Shown here: positions 28,864-37,491 of the stretch, piece after piece | Layout: every line of letters starts with the position of its first letter | Numbering within the stretch: position 1 is the stretch's first letter | The notes under the pieces: model-generated | What the model saw: the letters and a program-made list of their open reading frames with translations, nothing else | Database searches by the model: none | Told to the model about the DNA's origin: nothing | From: Endozoicomonas sp. ISHI1 | Lineage (GTDB): Bacteria; Pseudomonadota; Gammaproteobacteria; Pseudomonadales; Endozoicomonadaceae | NCBI RefSeq assembly: GCF_024606225.1 | Contig: NZ_JAGRPU010000015.1 | Span: 1 to 64,000, forward strand | Direction: 5' to 3' | DNA: 64,000 bases | Made by a program: the position numbers and the translations under genes

Positions 28864-29079
28864 TCAGGCTTTATGGGAAACTTCTTTTTGAGCACTGTCG
28901 TTCTGTGCGGCCTTTTTTACAGCGGCGTCGTTCTCTTCTTCGGTCAACGCCTGCTTGAAGCTTTTCAATGCTCCCCCCAGGTCGGCGCCCAGACTCTTCA
29001 GCTTTTTCGTACCGAACAGCATTACGACAATCAACAGAATAATTAATAGCTGCCAGATACTGATTCCACCAAGACCCAT
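28864..29079 (-). CDS. tatA: Sec-independent protein translocase TatA
   Basis: This 71-residue protein has the TatA layout: the N-terminal motif [20 protein letters not shown], the hinge [21 protein letters not shown] and an acidic/polar tail. The FGTKKL and LGGALKSFK segments point to TatA rather than TatB. As the only TatA/B-type gene beside tatC it may serve both roles, unless tatB is elsewhere in the genome. It is divergent from chrA. Confidence 0.95.
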   Translation of the reverse strand: MGLGGISIWQLLIILLIVVMLFGTKKLKSLGADLGGALKSFKQALTEEENDAAVKKAAQNDSAQKEVSHKA

Positions 29080-29292
29080 TGTTGTTCACTCCGATGGTTA
29101 ATCCCTATGAAGCATACTCAACTGCAACCCCTGCTCACAATCAGTAGATTCAATGGGACAGCCGCCATTTGCGAAAAAACAGGCATCATACCTGCACAGA
29201 ACCCTACCGCAGAGGTTTTCCAATCACCAATTTCATTCGATTAATGATATGTCCAACCTTACAATAACGGGCAATATTTATAAGGATGGCTT

Positions 29293-30468
29293 ATGAGACA
29301 TTCAATTCTTGAGATCTTCTGGCGTTTCCTGATGCTGGGTTGCTACTCCTTCGGAGGACCCACAGCCCACATCGGCTACTTTCATAAAGAGTTTGTAGAA
29401 CGTCGCAAGTGGCTTGGCGAAAGAGATTACGCAGACACCGTAGCCCTCTGCCAGATGCTGCCCGGACCGGCCAGCAGTCAGGTAGGGATGAGTATAGGCT
29501 TTGAACGTGCCGGCTTGCCGGGTGCTATCGCTGCATTTCTGGGTTTCACCCTTCCTTCTGCCCTGATTATGATCCTGCTGGCACTGGGCTACAGCGAAAT
29601 ATCCGGCATCCCTGCCGCTATGGGAATGCTTCAGGGCATTAAGCTGTTTGCCGTCGCTGTGGTGGCTGATGCCCTTATCAAAATGGGCAAATCATTATGT
29701 CCGGATCGTCCCAGGGTGACGATAGCGGTGCTGTCAGCAGGAGCCATGTTACTGCTTCCCCATGTATTCACCCAGATTGGGGTCATTGTTTTGGCGGCAG
29801 CCTTTGGGTTCATCATCTATAAAGATCAGTCAGTGGATGACGAACACGCCCGGGTGAAAGGCAGCAAACGGCAGGCATGTGCTGCCTTTGTTCTGTTCCT
29901 TGCCGGTTTGCTCTTACTGCCTTTCATAACAGGTATGGCAAACTCAACCAGCCTGAACCTCTTTGACAGTTTCTATCGGGCCGGCGCCCTGGTATTTGGC
30001 GGCGGCCATGTCGTTCTGCCAATGCTTCAGGCTGAAGTTGTGCATGCTGGCGGTGTTACTCCAGATGCTTTCCTGGTAGGTTACAGCGCCGCTCAGGCAG
30101 TACCCGGCCCTATGTTTGCCCTGGCTCCTTTTCTGGGCGGTGTATACGGTGGCACCTACAATATTTCCCATGCACTGGCCGCTCTTTTTGGTATTTTTGC
30201 CCCCTCTTTCCTTCTGCTGGCAGCAGCCTGGCCTTTCTGGAATCGTCTAAAGTCGATGCCAAAGCTGAGAGCCGCTATCAATGGCATTAATGCCGCGGTG
30301 GTGGGCCTGCTTCTGGCAGCCTTTTACAACCCGGTCATTACTCTGGCCATCAAGGATGCCCAAGACGTTGCCCTGGCATTAATGGCTTACCTGCTTCTGG
30401 CAGTCTGGAAGCTGCCCATTGCCTGGATGGTTCCCCTGTTTGCAAGCATTGGTTTTCTGTTGATCTAA
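29293..30468 (+). CDS. chrA: Chromate efflux transporter, CHR family
   Basis: This 391-residue membrane protein is made of two homologous CHR halves. The first begins EIFWRFLMLGCYSFGGPTAHIGYF with the marker LCQMLPGPASSQVGMSIG. The second carries YRAGALVFGGGHVVLPMLQAEVV and GYSAAQAVPGPMFALAPFLG. This is the long, two-domain ChrA type that moves chromate outwards; many homologues are annotated this way without direct tests. It appears monocistronic, ending in a strong hairpin. Confidence 0.92.
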   Translation: MRHSILEIFWRFLMLGCYSFGGPTAHIGYFHKEFVERRKWLGERDYADTVALCQMLPGPASSQVGMSIGFERAGLPGAIAAFLGFTLPSALIMILLALGYSEISGIPAAMGMLQGIKLFAVAVVADALIKMGKSLCPDRPRVTIAVLSAGAMLLLPHVFTQIGVIVLAAAFGFIIYKDQSVDDEHARVKGSKRQACAAFVLFLAGLLLLPFITGMANSTSLNLFDSFYRAGALVFGGGHVVLPMLQAEVVHAGGVTPDAFLVGYSAAQAVPGPMFALAPFLGGVYGGTYNISHALAALFGIFAPSFLLLAAAWPFWNRLKSMPKLRAAINGINAAVVGLLLAAFYNPVITLAIKDAQDVALALMAYLLLAVWKLPIAWMVPLFASIGFLLI

Positions 30469-30484
30469 TCTTCTGGCACCTTAC

Positions 30485-30516
30485 AGGCTCGGGGAACTAT
30501 TCATTCCCCAGAGCCT
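30485..30516 (+). terminator. Strong stem-loop after chrA
   Basis: AGGCTC-GGGGAA pairs with TTCCCC-A-GAGCCT across a 7-base loop, giving 12 paired bases with one bulge, 17 bases after the chrA stop. No T-run follows, so it may be a terminator of the weaker type or an mRNA-stabilising hairpin. Confidence 0.5.
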
Positions 30517-30549
30517 CTAAGGTATATAAGCTGTTTGGAGGGTAAGATT

Positions 30550-31008
30550 ATGCAGTTCGTAGTGTTTTGGAATATTAACTGGTTAAAAGAGCGACTGAGG
30601 CAGAAGCCTCTCTCTGGTCAAGAAACCTACCTGTACCTGTTATGTTGGCTGGTGTTTCTAACCTTGTTTTTTTTTCCTGAAAACATTAATGACAGCTTTT
30701 CCCATTCGGGCTGGCTCGAAGTAATAGAACTCTCTATTCCCTTTATTGCTATCTTTTATGCCTGGCTTTGCAACGGGGGTCGTCAGGGAGAACAGTTCTG
30801 GACTCGACTGATTTCAATAGGTTGGGTCGTCACCATGAGAACCTTGGTATTCTGCCTTCCGGTCTTTTTAATATTGGCGTTGGCGCCGATGGAACAGTCA
30901 GAACTTATTTATGAATCAGCCGCCACATTGGCAGGGTTATTCATTATCTGGCGGCTGGGGAGTCACATTGAAGGGCTAAGGGATGTCAATAAAAAAACTT
31001 TCCTATGA
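30550..31008 (+). CDS. Small multi-pass membrane protein of unknown function
   Basis: I chose ATG 30550 because a GGAGGG ribosome site lies 8 bases upstream; the TTG at 30535 overlaps that site. The 152-residue product has about four hydrophobic segments (YLYLLCWLVFLTLFFFPE, LEVIELSIPFIAIFYAWLC, IGWVVTMRTLVFCLPVFLILALA, AATLAGLFIIWRLG). I do not recognise the family. Its 3' end overlaps the convergent coiled-coil gene by six bases. Confidence 0.75.
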   Translation: MQFVVFWNINWLKERLRQKPLSGQETYLYLLCWLVFLTLFFFPENINDSFSHSGWLEVIELSIPFIAIFYAWLCNGGRQGEQFWTRLISIGWVVTMRTLVFCLPVFLILALAPMEQSELIYESAATLAGLFIIWRLGSHIEGLRDVNKKTFL

Positions 31009-31920
31009 ACGCATTCCATGTTGATGATTTTCCTTCTTAAGAGCGGCGATAGTGGCTTCCTTCGTCCCAATATCCAGCCACAGATTGAAGCTTTCTTTAG
31101 GGTTCTTATACCACTTCAGTGTGTCTCTTTGTTTGATCAAATTCTTCAATACACCTTCTTCGTTGGATATTTTAATTTTCCGATCATGCAAACGTTTAGC
31201 CTGTGACAAATCGTCTAGAAAATCTTCTGCTTCATGTTTGACTGTATCAACAGTCTTACCCATCGCTTTTTTAATTTGATCCAGAGGACTCCTATGCCTT
31301 TTTCTCCTCATTTCAGCCATTTGTTTTTCGGCTTCCTCAAGCTTATTTTCAATATGGAGCTCAGCATTGGTTTTAGCGTTTCTAGCGTCGATTTTCAGAC
31401 TGCGAGCCTTCATGAGCTCCACGTCTTTCTCCATCTGGGTTACACACTTTGCAGCCCGCTCTTCACACCTTTTAGCCTCAGCCATAATTTGTTCTCTTGA
31501 GCCCTCAAGGATGGGTCTGCCACCTGCATCCTTAGCCTGCTTGCTTTTGACCCGATCCAGAGGGACCGTATGCTTTTTTCTCCTGCTTTCAGCTAACCTT
31601 ATGTCTTGCTCAAGCTCAGCATCGAGCTTAGCATGGAGCTCAGCATTGGTTTTGGCACTTTTGGCATGGTTTTCTGCCTCTTGAGCTCTTTGAAGTGCAT
31701 TGTCTTTCGCATACCTCGATCTGTACTCCCCAGCCTGCTTTTTCAGCTTGTTAGCTTCAGCGATATAGTATTCTTTTGATTTCCTCAGGATGGGTTTGCC
31801 ATCCAGAGCCTCAGCAGTACGATGATTATATCGCCCAACCCTTTCGCTTTTGACACTCTCTGGACTCTGTGAAGATGATGCCCCAACCAAGCCTTTTAGA
31901 AAATTTATTGGTCCAGCCAT
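31003..31920 (-). CDS. Coiled-coil protein with an internal duplication
   Basis: This 305-residue, highly charged, mostly helical protein has no signal peptide. It contains two copies of a unit of about 100 residues. Copy one runs from near GKPILRKSKEYYIAEANK to AESRRKKHTVPLDRVK; copy two from GRPILEGSREQIMAEAKR to AEMRRKRHRSPLDQIK. Both include AKTNAELH and a basic PLDxxK end. The remainder is coiled-coil. GGAGG lies about 10 bases before the ATG. I know no family for it. Isolated, charged, repeat-built cytosolic proteins of this sort in host-associated bacteria are sometimes effectors, but nothing here proves that. Confidence 0.75.
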   Translation of the reverse strand: MAGPINFLKGLVGASSSQSPESVKSERVGRYNHRTAEALDGKPILRKSKEYYIAEANKLKKQAGEYRSRYAKDNALQRAQEAENHAKSAKTNAELHAKLDAELEQDIRLAESRRKKHTVPLDRVKSKQAKDAGGRPILEGSREQIMAEAKRCEERAAKCVTQMEKDVELMKARSLKIDARNAKTNAELHIENKLEEAEKQMAEMRRKRHRSPLDQIKKAMGKTVDTVKHEAEDFLDDLSQAKRLHDRKIKISNEEGVLKNLIKQRDTLKWYKNPKESFNLWLDIGTKEATIAALKKENHQHGMRS

Positions 31921-32076
31921 TGCTCACTATCCTCCCTGAGAGCAGAAAATCGCTTACATCTAACTATCGACAATTTTCCAGTTTCTTCCATTAATAGAGG
32001 GAGTCTATGGAAATTCTTCTCCCATACTCTCCCCAAAAACGTTATATTGTAACAAATCCAATCAGTTTCAGATGTC

Positions 32077-33072
32077 ATGATCAAAGCAATCCCCACTAAC
32101 CTGATTACCGGTTTCCTGGGATCCGGTAAAACCACTGCCATCCTTCACCTGCTGGCCAACAAGCCCAGTGACGAGACTTGGGGTGTGCTGGTGAATGAGT
32201 TTGGCGAAATCGGCATCGACGGCGCCATGATGTCGGGCAAAGGAGCCGTTGTCCGGGAAGTTCCCGGTGGCTGCATGTGCTGTGTTGCCGGACTGCCGAT
32301 GCAGATCGGGTTGAACATGCTGATTGCCCGCAGCAAGCCAGACCGTATTCTGATTGAACCCACCGGACTGGGCCATCCTGAGCAAATCCTGCAAACGCTT
32401 TCAGGTGAGCACTATTCAGAAGTACTGGATCTGAAAGCCACTATCTGTCTGGTAGACCCCAGGAACCTGAAAGACCAGCGTTACCTGGATAACGAAAATT
32501 TTCAGGACCAGATGGCCCTGGCAGATGTCATCGTGGCCAATAAAACCGACTGTTGTGAGGATTCCGACAAGGCGCGTTTTGACGAATTCTGCCGCTCCAT
32601 GAAAAACAAAGCGTTCAAGACAGCCTGGGTAGCTCATGGTGCATTGGAGCACCAATGGCTGGATCTGCCCAGAGGTCATCAGGTCGCTCTGCATCCTGAT
32701 GCGCACCACTCTCACAGCGCCATGCCGGAAACGGTTCCCCTGCAACTGCCTGATGGCGAACTGTTTATCCGACGGGAGAACAAGGGGCAGGGCCATTTCA
32801 GCTGTGGCTGGCTGTACAGTTCAATGCTGGTGTTTTCTTTCGATGCACTGTTTCATCTGTTCAACAGCATACCCGCCAAACGTCTGAAAGCTGTGGTTCA
32901 TACCAGCCTGGGACCCCGGGCATTTAATGCCCAGGATGGCGTTGTCAGCATCATGGAGCTGGAAGAATGCGAGCACAGCCGTATTGAGGTGATTCACAAT
33001 GAACCTCTGGCATGGAATGAGATTGAAGAGTCACTGTGCCGGGCGGCAGGATTGGTAGCTGATTCCGAGTGA
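32077..33072 (+). CDS. CobW/ZNG-family metallochaperone GTPase
   Basis: This 331-residue G3E GTPase shows Walker A GFLGSGKTT, the metal-binding CxCC motif in GGCMCCVAG, NEFGEIGIDG, EPTGLGHP and the guanine-specificity motif NKTD. The C-terminal CobW domain (ISCGWLYSSMLVFSFDALFHLFN, then RLKAVVHT) follows, with several His residues in a loop (HPDAHHSHS) that could bind metal. Members deliver zinc or cobalt to target proteins. Target and metal cannot be told from context; no cobalamin or Zur-type gene is adjacent. Confidence 0.92.
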   Translation: MIKAIPTNLITGFLGSGKTTAILHLLANKPSDETWGVLVNEFGEIGIDGAMMSGKGAVVREVPGGCMCCVAGLPMQIGLNMLIARSKPDRILIEPTGLGHPEQILQTLSGEHYSEVLDLKATICLVDPRNLKDQRYLDNENFQDQMALADVIVANKTDCCEDSDKARFDEFCRSMKNKAFKTAWVAHGALEHQWLDLPRGHQVALHPDAHHSHSAMPETVPLQLPDGELFIRRENKGQGHFSCGWLYSSMLVFSFDALFHLFNSIPAKRLKAVVHTSLGPRAFNAQDGVVSIMELEECEHSRIEVIHNEPLAWNEIEESLCRAAGLVADSE

Positions 33073-33091
33073 AGGTGGTTTCAGATACCAC

Positions 33092-33116
33092 AACGGGATC
33101 TCAATCAGATCCCGTT
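33092..33116. terminator. Bidirectional terminator between convergent genes
   Basis: A perfect 10-bp stem AACGGGATCT / AGATCCCGTT with a 5-base loop sits between the convergent CobW gene and the SEC-C gene. Flanking A and T runs are short, but position and symmetry suit a two-way terminator. Confidence 0.65.
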
Positions 33117-33159
33117 TCCAGAGTGCGATGATTTTTAATGGATGACAAATTTGCCAGAA

Positions 33160-34494
33160 TCAAGCACCACAACACTTCTTATATTTCTTACCACTGCCAC
33201 AGGGACAAGGGTCGTTCCGACCAATTTTGGTGACAGAAACCGGATCGGGCGTTTCCATAATGGCATCCCAGCGGGTGCGTATTCCCGAACCAAGGGAAGC
33301 CAGTTCTCTAGCCACAGAAGGCACGGCAGAGAGCATCTTCTCGATGTTCGGCCCACCCGATTTTTTAGCTTTCTCCAGCAGCTGTTCAGGGTTAGACCAG
33401 ACGCTCAGGAGAATGGTGCAGGCTGTCCAGGATTCTTCCAGCTCTTTCATAGCCTTGTGCTGGAAGACTTCCTCCCAGAAGTTCACCAGCATGGCATTGG
33501 CTTCACCAAAACCTTTGGACCACTGTTGCAGATTCGGGAACCGTTCATCTTCTGGCGTTTCTGACAGACAGTCTTCAGGAATAATATCCAGCCCCATTTC
33601 AACAGCACGCTCAATGGTGTCGTATAGATTGAACAATATACGATGAATGTCTTTTTCCTGCTGTTCATCCTTAAAAGCCGGTACTTCGCCAAAGATTTTT
33701 TTAAGCCAGCGATTGGGTGGAACTTGCTGAGGTGACCCCCAGATACCAAAGAGGAAACCTTCCACTTCCTGACAAGACATGCGACCATACTCAGACAGCA
33801 TAGCCTCCAGCATGTCTTTCTGGGCATCGTCAAAACGCCAGTCAGGAATAAAGGAGCGAGTCTGTCTCAGACCCAGCTCAATCTCTATGTCTTCAATATC
33901 ACCATGAATCTCGCGATCGACTTTACCACGCTCAAAGGCATCGCGAATGACTTTAACCGCTTCTTTACCGTGCAGATCAATCAGAGCACCGACCAGAGCC
34001 GTATTGAGATAGGTTCCATCATCTTCCCTGTCTTCCAGAAGCTTCTGAAGGCCCGCCACTGTCTTTTCACGATCCGCTTCATGGTAAGTTGCATTCCAGC
34101 GCAGAGACTCTATTGCAAGATCCCGGGCATCCTCATTGTCCTCGTTGTTCCTGGCAATACCCCAAAGCCGATCGGTGGCCACTTCGCCAAGACGACCGAC
34201 CGCAGAAGGCAGATACTCTGCAATCACAAAGTGTTCATCATCCTTGTAGAACAGATCCAGCAGGGGCTCCACCGCTTCTTTTGCCTGAAGAATACCCAGA
34301 ACCCTCCAGGCGTGAACGGGTGACCAGACAGTTTCGGCATCGTCATGATCAAACGAGGCCCAATCCTGAGCCAGCTTCAGAAGCTCCGGGATATGCGACT
34401 CATTAAATTCAAAACGGCTGTAATCCGTCCAATCCTGCCAGTCGCAGTAGCCCAGGCCGAGAAGTTCAGAAATGGGAGAGGTGTAGGGACTCAT
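33160..34494 (-). CDS. SEC-C motif, HEAT-like/DUF1186-type protein
   Basis: I chose ATG 34494 (444 residues; the frame extends only through an unlikely ATT). The N-terminal part is HEAT-like ([49 protein letters not shown]). The middle resembles the YecA/UPF0149 fold ([24 protein letters not shown]). The C-terminus is the SEC-C zinc motif [19 protein letters not shown], known from SecA and many accessory proteins. The cellular role is unknown; chaperone or SecB/ribosome-related binding is possible. Confidence 0.85.
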   Translation of the reverse strand: MSPYTSPISELLGLGYCDWQDWTDYSRFEFNESHIPELLKLAQDWASFDHDDAETVWSPVHAWRVLGILQAKEAVEPLLDLFYKDDEHFVIAEYLPSAVGRLGEVATDRLWGIARNNEDNEDARDLAIESLRWNATYHEADREKTVAGLQKLLEDREDDGTYLNTALVGALIDLHGKEAVKVIRDAFERGKVDREIHGDIEDIEIELGLRQTRSFIPDWRFDDAQKDMLEAMLSEYGRMSCQEVEGFLFGIWGSPQQVPPNRWLKKIFGEVPAFKDEQQEKDIHRILFNLYDTIERAVEMGLDIIPEDCLSETPEDERFPNLQQWSKGFGEANAMLVNFWEEVFQHKAMKELEESWTACTILLSVWSNPEQLLEKAKKSGGPNIEKMLSAVPSVARELASLGSGIRTRWDAIMETPDPVSVTKIGRNDPCPCGSGKKYKKCCGA

Positions 34495-34636
34495 GAAGAT
34501 ATCCGAAGGTGATCTGTATACAAAGGCTCGCAATCATAGTAGATCAGTTCAACGAATCCAACACCCCCTGGCCCGGCGGGGCAGCCCGAACCAGAGACTC
34601 ATGGACTCAGGCAAGGTCATCCTTTGCAGGATTAAC

Positions 34637-35320
34637 TTAACGCCTGAGGATAGCAACCCAGCGGCCAAGATTGAGCAGGCTGCCCAGTGCTGCGGCAACA
34701 TACGTCATGGCTGCCGCTTTTAAAACGTCTCTGGCAGCGGGCATATCTTTTTCTGAAAGGTAACCCTCCGCCAGAATGGGCAGGGCTTTTTTAAAGCTGG
34801 CATCCAGCTCTACAGGCAGGTTAATCAGCTGCACCCAGATAGCCGCAATCATGCCGGAAACACCGATCAGAATCGTTAGCAAAACGCTGTGAGGAACCCG
34901 GGTCAGAGCAAAAACCAACGGAGTAATCATGAGCGCCATGGCACTGAAGCGCTCTATAGTCATGGCAAGACGTATCCGTCTCTGGCGCAGCATAAATCCG
35001 GCATGTTTCTCCTGATGCTGAAGCGCGTGACCGGTTTCATGGGCCGCGACTGCGACTGCGGAAACTGAGCGTCCATCATAGTTTTCTGGAGAAAGCGAAA
35101 TCAGAAATTCTTCCGGGTTGTAGAAATCTTCTCCCTGGATGCCTTTGACGACCTTCACGCCCTCAAGACCAAAGCGCTCTACAAGATGTTCAGCCAACTC
35201 GCCACCGGTTCCCTGAAGATCCGGACGATCACCGCTGTGCAATCTGAGTGTTCGCTTTACCCAGATCTGAGGACCAAACACCAGAACAAGAATCAATAAT
35301 CCCAGGATGACAAAGACCAT
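34637..35320 (-). CDS. Membrane zinc metallopeptidase (YugP/DUF2268-like)
   Basis: This 227-residue protein (start chosen at ATG 35320, where GGGAG lies 6 bases upstream) begins with a membrane helix (VFVILGLLILVLVFGPQIWV). It carries the zinc-protease motif HETGH in VAVAAHETGHALQHQ, preceded by the DFYNPEEFLISLSPENYDG segment of the YugP family. Two or three further membrane helices follow (TIERFSAMALMITPLVFAL, VLLTILIGVSGMIAAIWV, and the C-terminus). The substrate is unknown. Confidence 0.9.
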   Translation of the reverse strand: MVFVILGLLILVLVFGPQIWVKRTLRLHSGDRPDLQGTGGELAEHLVERFGLEGVKVVKGIQGEDFYNPEEFLISLSPENYDGRSVSAVAVAAHETGHALQHQEKHAGFMLRQRRIRLAMTIERFSAMALMITPLVFALTRVPHSVLLTILIGVSGMIAAIWVQLINLPVELDASFKKALPILAEGYLSEKDMPAARDVLKAAAMTYVAAALGSLLNLGRWVAILRR

Positions 35321-35478
35321 TTCGTGCTCCCAATCCATTGACCCAATTTTTAACCCGGAAATTTTATAGAGTATCGAGCTTTTTGCTCTGCTACTCTCTC
35401 AATCTAAAGCGGCTTTATGCGCTTTCCGGTTTATTTTACCCTGACCTTTTGAGGCGAGCCATCAAAGCAGTTTCAGGA

Positions 35479-35592
35479 TTAAAAAATGGCCTGTTCACGA
35501 ACCACGTCGGCAATCATTTTCAAGACGACCAGGGCCAGAATCAGCCTTGGAGCCCAGTGCATATTTTTTACATCTTTTAAAAATTGCAGCAT
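35479..35592 (-). CDS. Possible 37-residue small membrane protein
   Basis: The gap 35321-35852 holds no large gene. On the minus strand a 37-codon frame (LQFLKDVKNMHWAPRLILAL then VVLKMIADVVREQAIF) has the look of a small amphipathic or membrane peptide. Its ribosome site is weak. It may be real or chance; the rest of the gap shows nothing I can name. Confidence 0.3.
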   Translation of the reverse strand: MLQFLKDVKNMHWAPRLILALVVLKMIADVVREQAIF

Positions 35593-35852
35593 GTTTTTCA
35601 GCTCATCTTACCGCTTACTGTTTATGGAAAAGTCTTTCATCAGGGAGGATGCATTTACTTTTTCACTCATAGTTGTGAGGCTTTATATCATATCTGAGCC
35701 ACCAGCCCATATAGGGACCATCGCTGGTATAAGCCAATGAAGGTATTTCTCTCTCCCTGCTATTTGCTCAAATCCTGTCTGAATCAGGGAACTTCGCATC
35801 CTGAGACGCTATATTTCTTAATAATTTTGCCTGGCCCCAGAATCTGCTTTTC

Positions 35853-36644
35853 ATGGCTATACCCAATTCTGTCCCCGAGTACGATCACCATACCGTGTCC
35901 CGCCTGCTGCTGGATATTGCTGCCCTGCTGATGTCATCCGGCGCTCATACAGACCGGGTCGATCGCAATGTACGAAGAATCTCCCATGCTCTGGGTTATG
36001 ACATTGAACTGTTCTTCTCCTTTGCCGGGATTACTTTGACTCTATCTGACCAGAAAAGCCCCCACCTTCAACACACGGCTTTTCGAGGAGTCGGCCATTA
36101 CGCAGTCAACCTCAGTGTGGTATCCGCCATTAGTCGAATGAGCTGGAAGGTCTCCTTTGAAAACTGGCCTCTGACCGATATTGCCACAGAAATAGAGCGT
36201 ATCCGAAGCATTCCTCATTACCCAAAAATGGTATTACTGGCCATGGTAACTCTGATGGGTATGGCCTTTTGTCGACTGGCCGGTGGAGAAATTCAAGCCA
36301 TGTTGCTGGCAGGTGCGGCAACCGCCATTGGCTTTGCCACCCGTAATCAAATGTTGGCCAGGGGTTATAACCTTGCCCTGAGCATCGCCTCTGCTGCTTT
36401 TGTCGCCAGTACTCTCAGTGGACTGGGGCTGGTGTTTCACTGGGGACATTCGCCGGAAATAGCCGTGGCCACTTCCGTTCTTTTTTTGATTCCGGGCGTG
36501 CCCCTGATCAACGGTGTTATTGATCTTCTGCATGGTCATATCATTGTCGGACAAGCACGAGTCACCCATGGCATCGTTATCGCATTGGCTATTGCCATGG
36601 GTATCGTCATCAGCTCCGCACTGTTGGGGGTTCATCAACTATGA
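35853..36644 (+). CDS. yjjP: Threonine/serine exporter family, N-terminal subunit (YjjP-like)
   Basis: This 263-residue protein is of the ThrE/YjjP type (DUF1212). The N-terminal soluble part is RLLLDIAALLMSSGAHTDRVDRNVRRI, and about five membrane helices follow, including VLFLIPGVPLINGVIDLLHGH. In E. coli YjjP works with YjjB in succinate export, while Corynebacterium ThrE exports threonine and serine. The stop overlaps yjjB's start as ATGA, confirming the pair. Confidence 0.9.
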   Translation: MAIPNSVPEYDHHTVSRLLLDIAALLMSSGAHTDRVDRNVRRISHALGYDIELFFSFAGITLTLSDQKSPHLQHTAFRGVGHYAVNLSVVSAISRMSWKVSFENWPLTDIATEIERIRSIPHYPKMVLLAMVTLMGMAFCRLAGGEIQAMLLAGAATAIGFATRNQMLARGYNLALSIASAAFVASTLSGLGLVFHWGHSPEIAVATSVLFLIPGVPLINGVIDLLHGHIIVGQARVTHGIVIALAIAMGIVISSALLGVHQL

Positions 36645-37135
36645 GCGGATTGCTGTTAGAAAAGTGTGTTTGGGCTGCTCTGGCTGCAATGGGCTTTGCC
36701 ACACTGTTCACTTCGCCCCTTCGGGCATTCTGGGCTTCGGCTTTTCTGGCCGCCCTGGGATACGGACTGAGAGGCATAGCTCTGCATTTTGGTCTCGATA
36801 TGCTGACATCCACACTGCTGGCGTCGTGCACCATCGGGCTGCTGTCTATTCAGTTAGCACATTGGGTGCACACGCCCACAACTGTGTTCATGGCACCTGC
36901 CGTTATTCCGATGGTGCCGGGTGTCTACGCCTACAGAAGTATGATGGGGCTCATAGAAATGAGTCAGACCGCCACGTTCTCAAGCGATCTTTTAATGCAG
37001 ACCATCAGTGATGGGCTGAATACGATATTTATTCTTTTATCCCTGGCCGTCGGTGTCACGATTCCATCCCTGCTCTTTAAGAATCGCAGCGTCAAAGACA
37101 TCCGTTTGTTGAAATCCCGCCGACCCAGAGTTTAG
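36641..37135 (+). CDS. yjjB: Threonine/serine exporter family, C-terminal subunit (YjjB-like)
   Basis: This 164-residue membrane protein (DUF3815) has about four helices and the typical segment FMAPAVIPMVPGVYAYRSMMGLIEM. It is coupled to yjjP by a four-base overlap and should form the second half of the exporter. Confidence 0.9.
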   Translation: MSGLLLEKCVWAALAAMGFATLFTSPLRAFWASAFLAALGYGLRGIALHFGLDMLTSTLLASCTIGLLSIQLAHWVHTPTTVFMAPAVIPMVPGVYAYRSMMGLIEMSQTATFSSDLLMQTISDGLNTIFILLSLAVGVTIPSLLFKNRSVKDIRLLKSRRPRV

Positions 37136-37161
37136 TGCCCCCTTCATAGATGCGCAGCGGC

Positions 37162-37425
37162 TTAAGCTGTCATCCAGGGAGTCTCAGGCAGTTTGTCGAG
37201 ATTCTGCTCATATCTCCTCAGATTAAACGATGCATTATTTTGAATGACATCGATAATTTCAACAGAGAGCGCGCAGGCGATGTAGTCCATGGCTTCCTGT
37301 CTCTCCATACCCGTCATAGTCAGCCTGAGTAGCGTCTCCTTGACTCTTGTGGGGTTATTCTCAGTCACCTGATTTTCAACGATTTCCAGCAAATGGGCCT
37401 CGGTGACCAGATCATCATCACTCAT
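37162..37425 (-). CDS. Small conserved protein of unknown function
   Basis: I chose ATG 37425, which gives 87 residues and has GGAAAA upstream; the longer frame runs into sequence antisense to the next gene's start. The product is acidic and helical (DDDLVTEAHLLEIVENQVTE, GMERQEAMDYIACALSVEI). It resembles small hypothetical proteins of gammaproteobacteria, with no known role. It is divergent from the FAN1 gene, 66 bases apart. Confidence 0.6.
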   Translation of the reverse strand: MSDDDLVTEAHLLEIVENQVTENNPTRVKETLLRLTMTGMERQEAMDYIACALSVEIIDVIQNNASFNLRRYEQNLDKLPETPWMTA

Positions 37426-37491
37426 AACGGTTTTCCAAACGAACAAATTAGTTAATCTTAGCGTTTTAACCCATTGATTGGCAGCTTGGCG

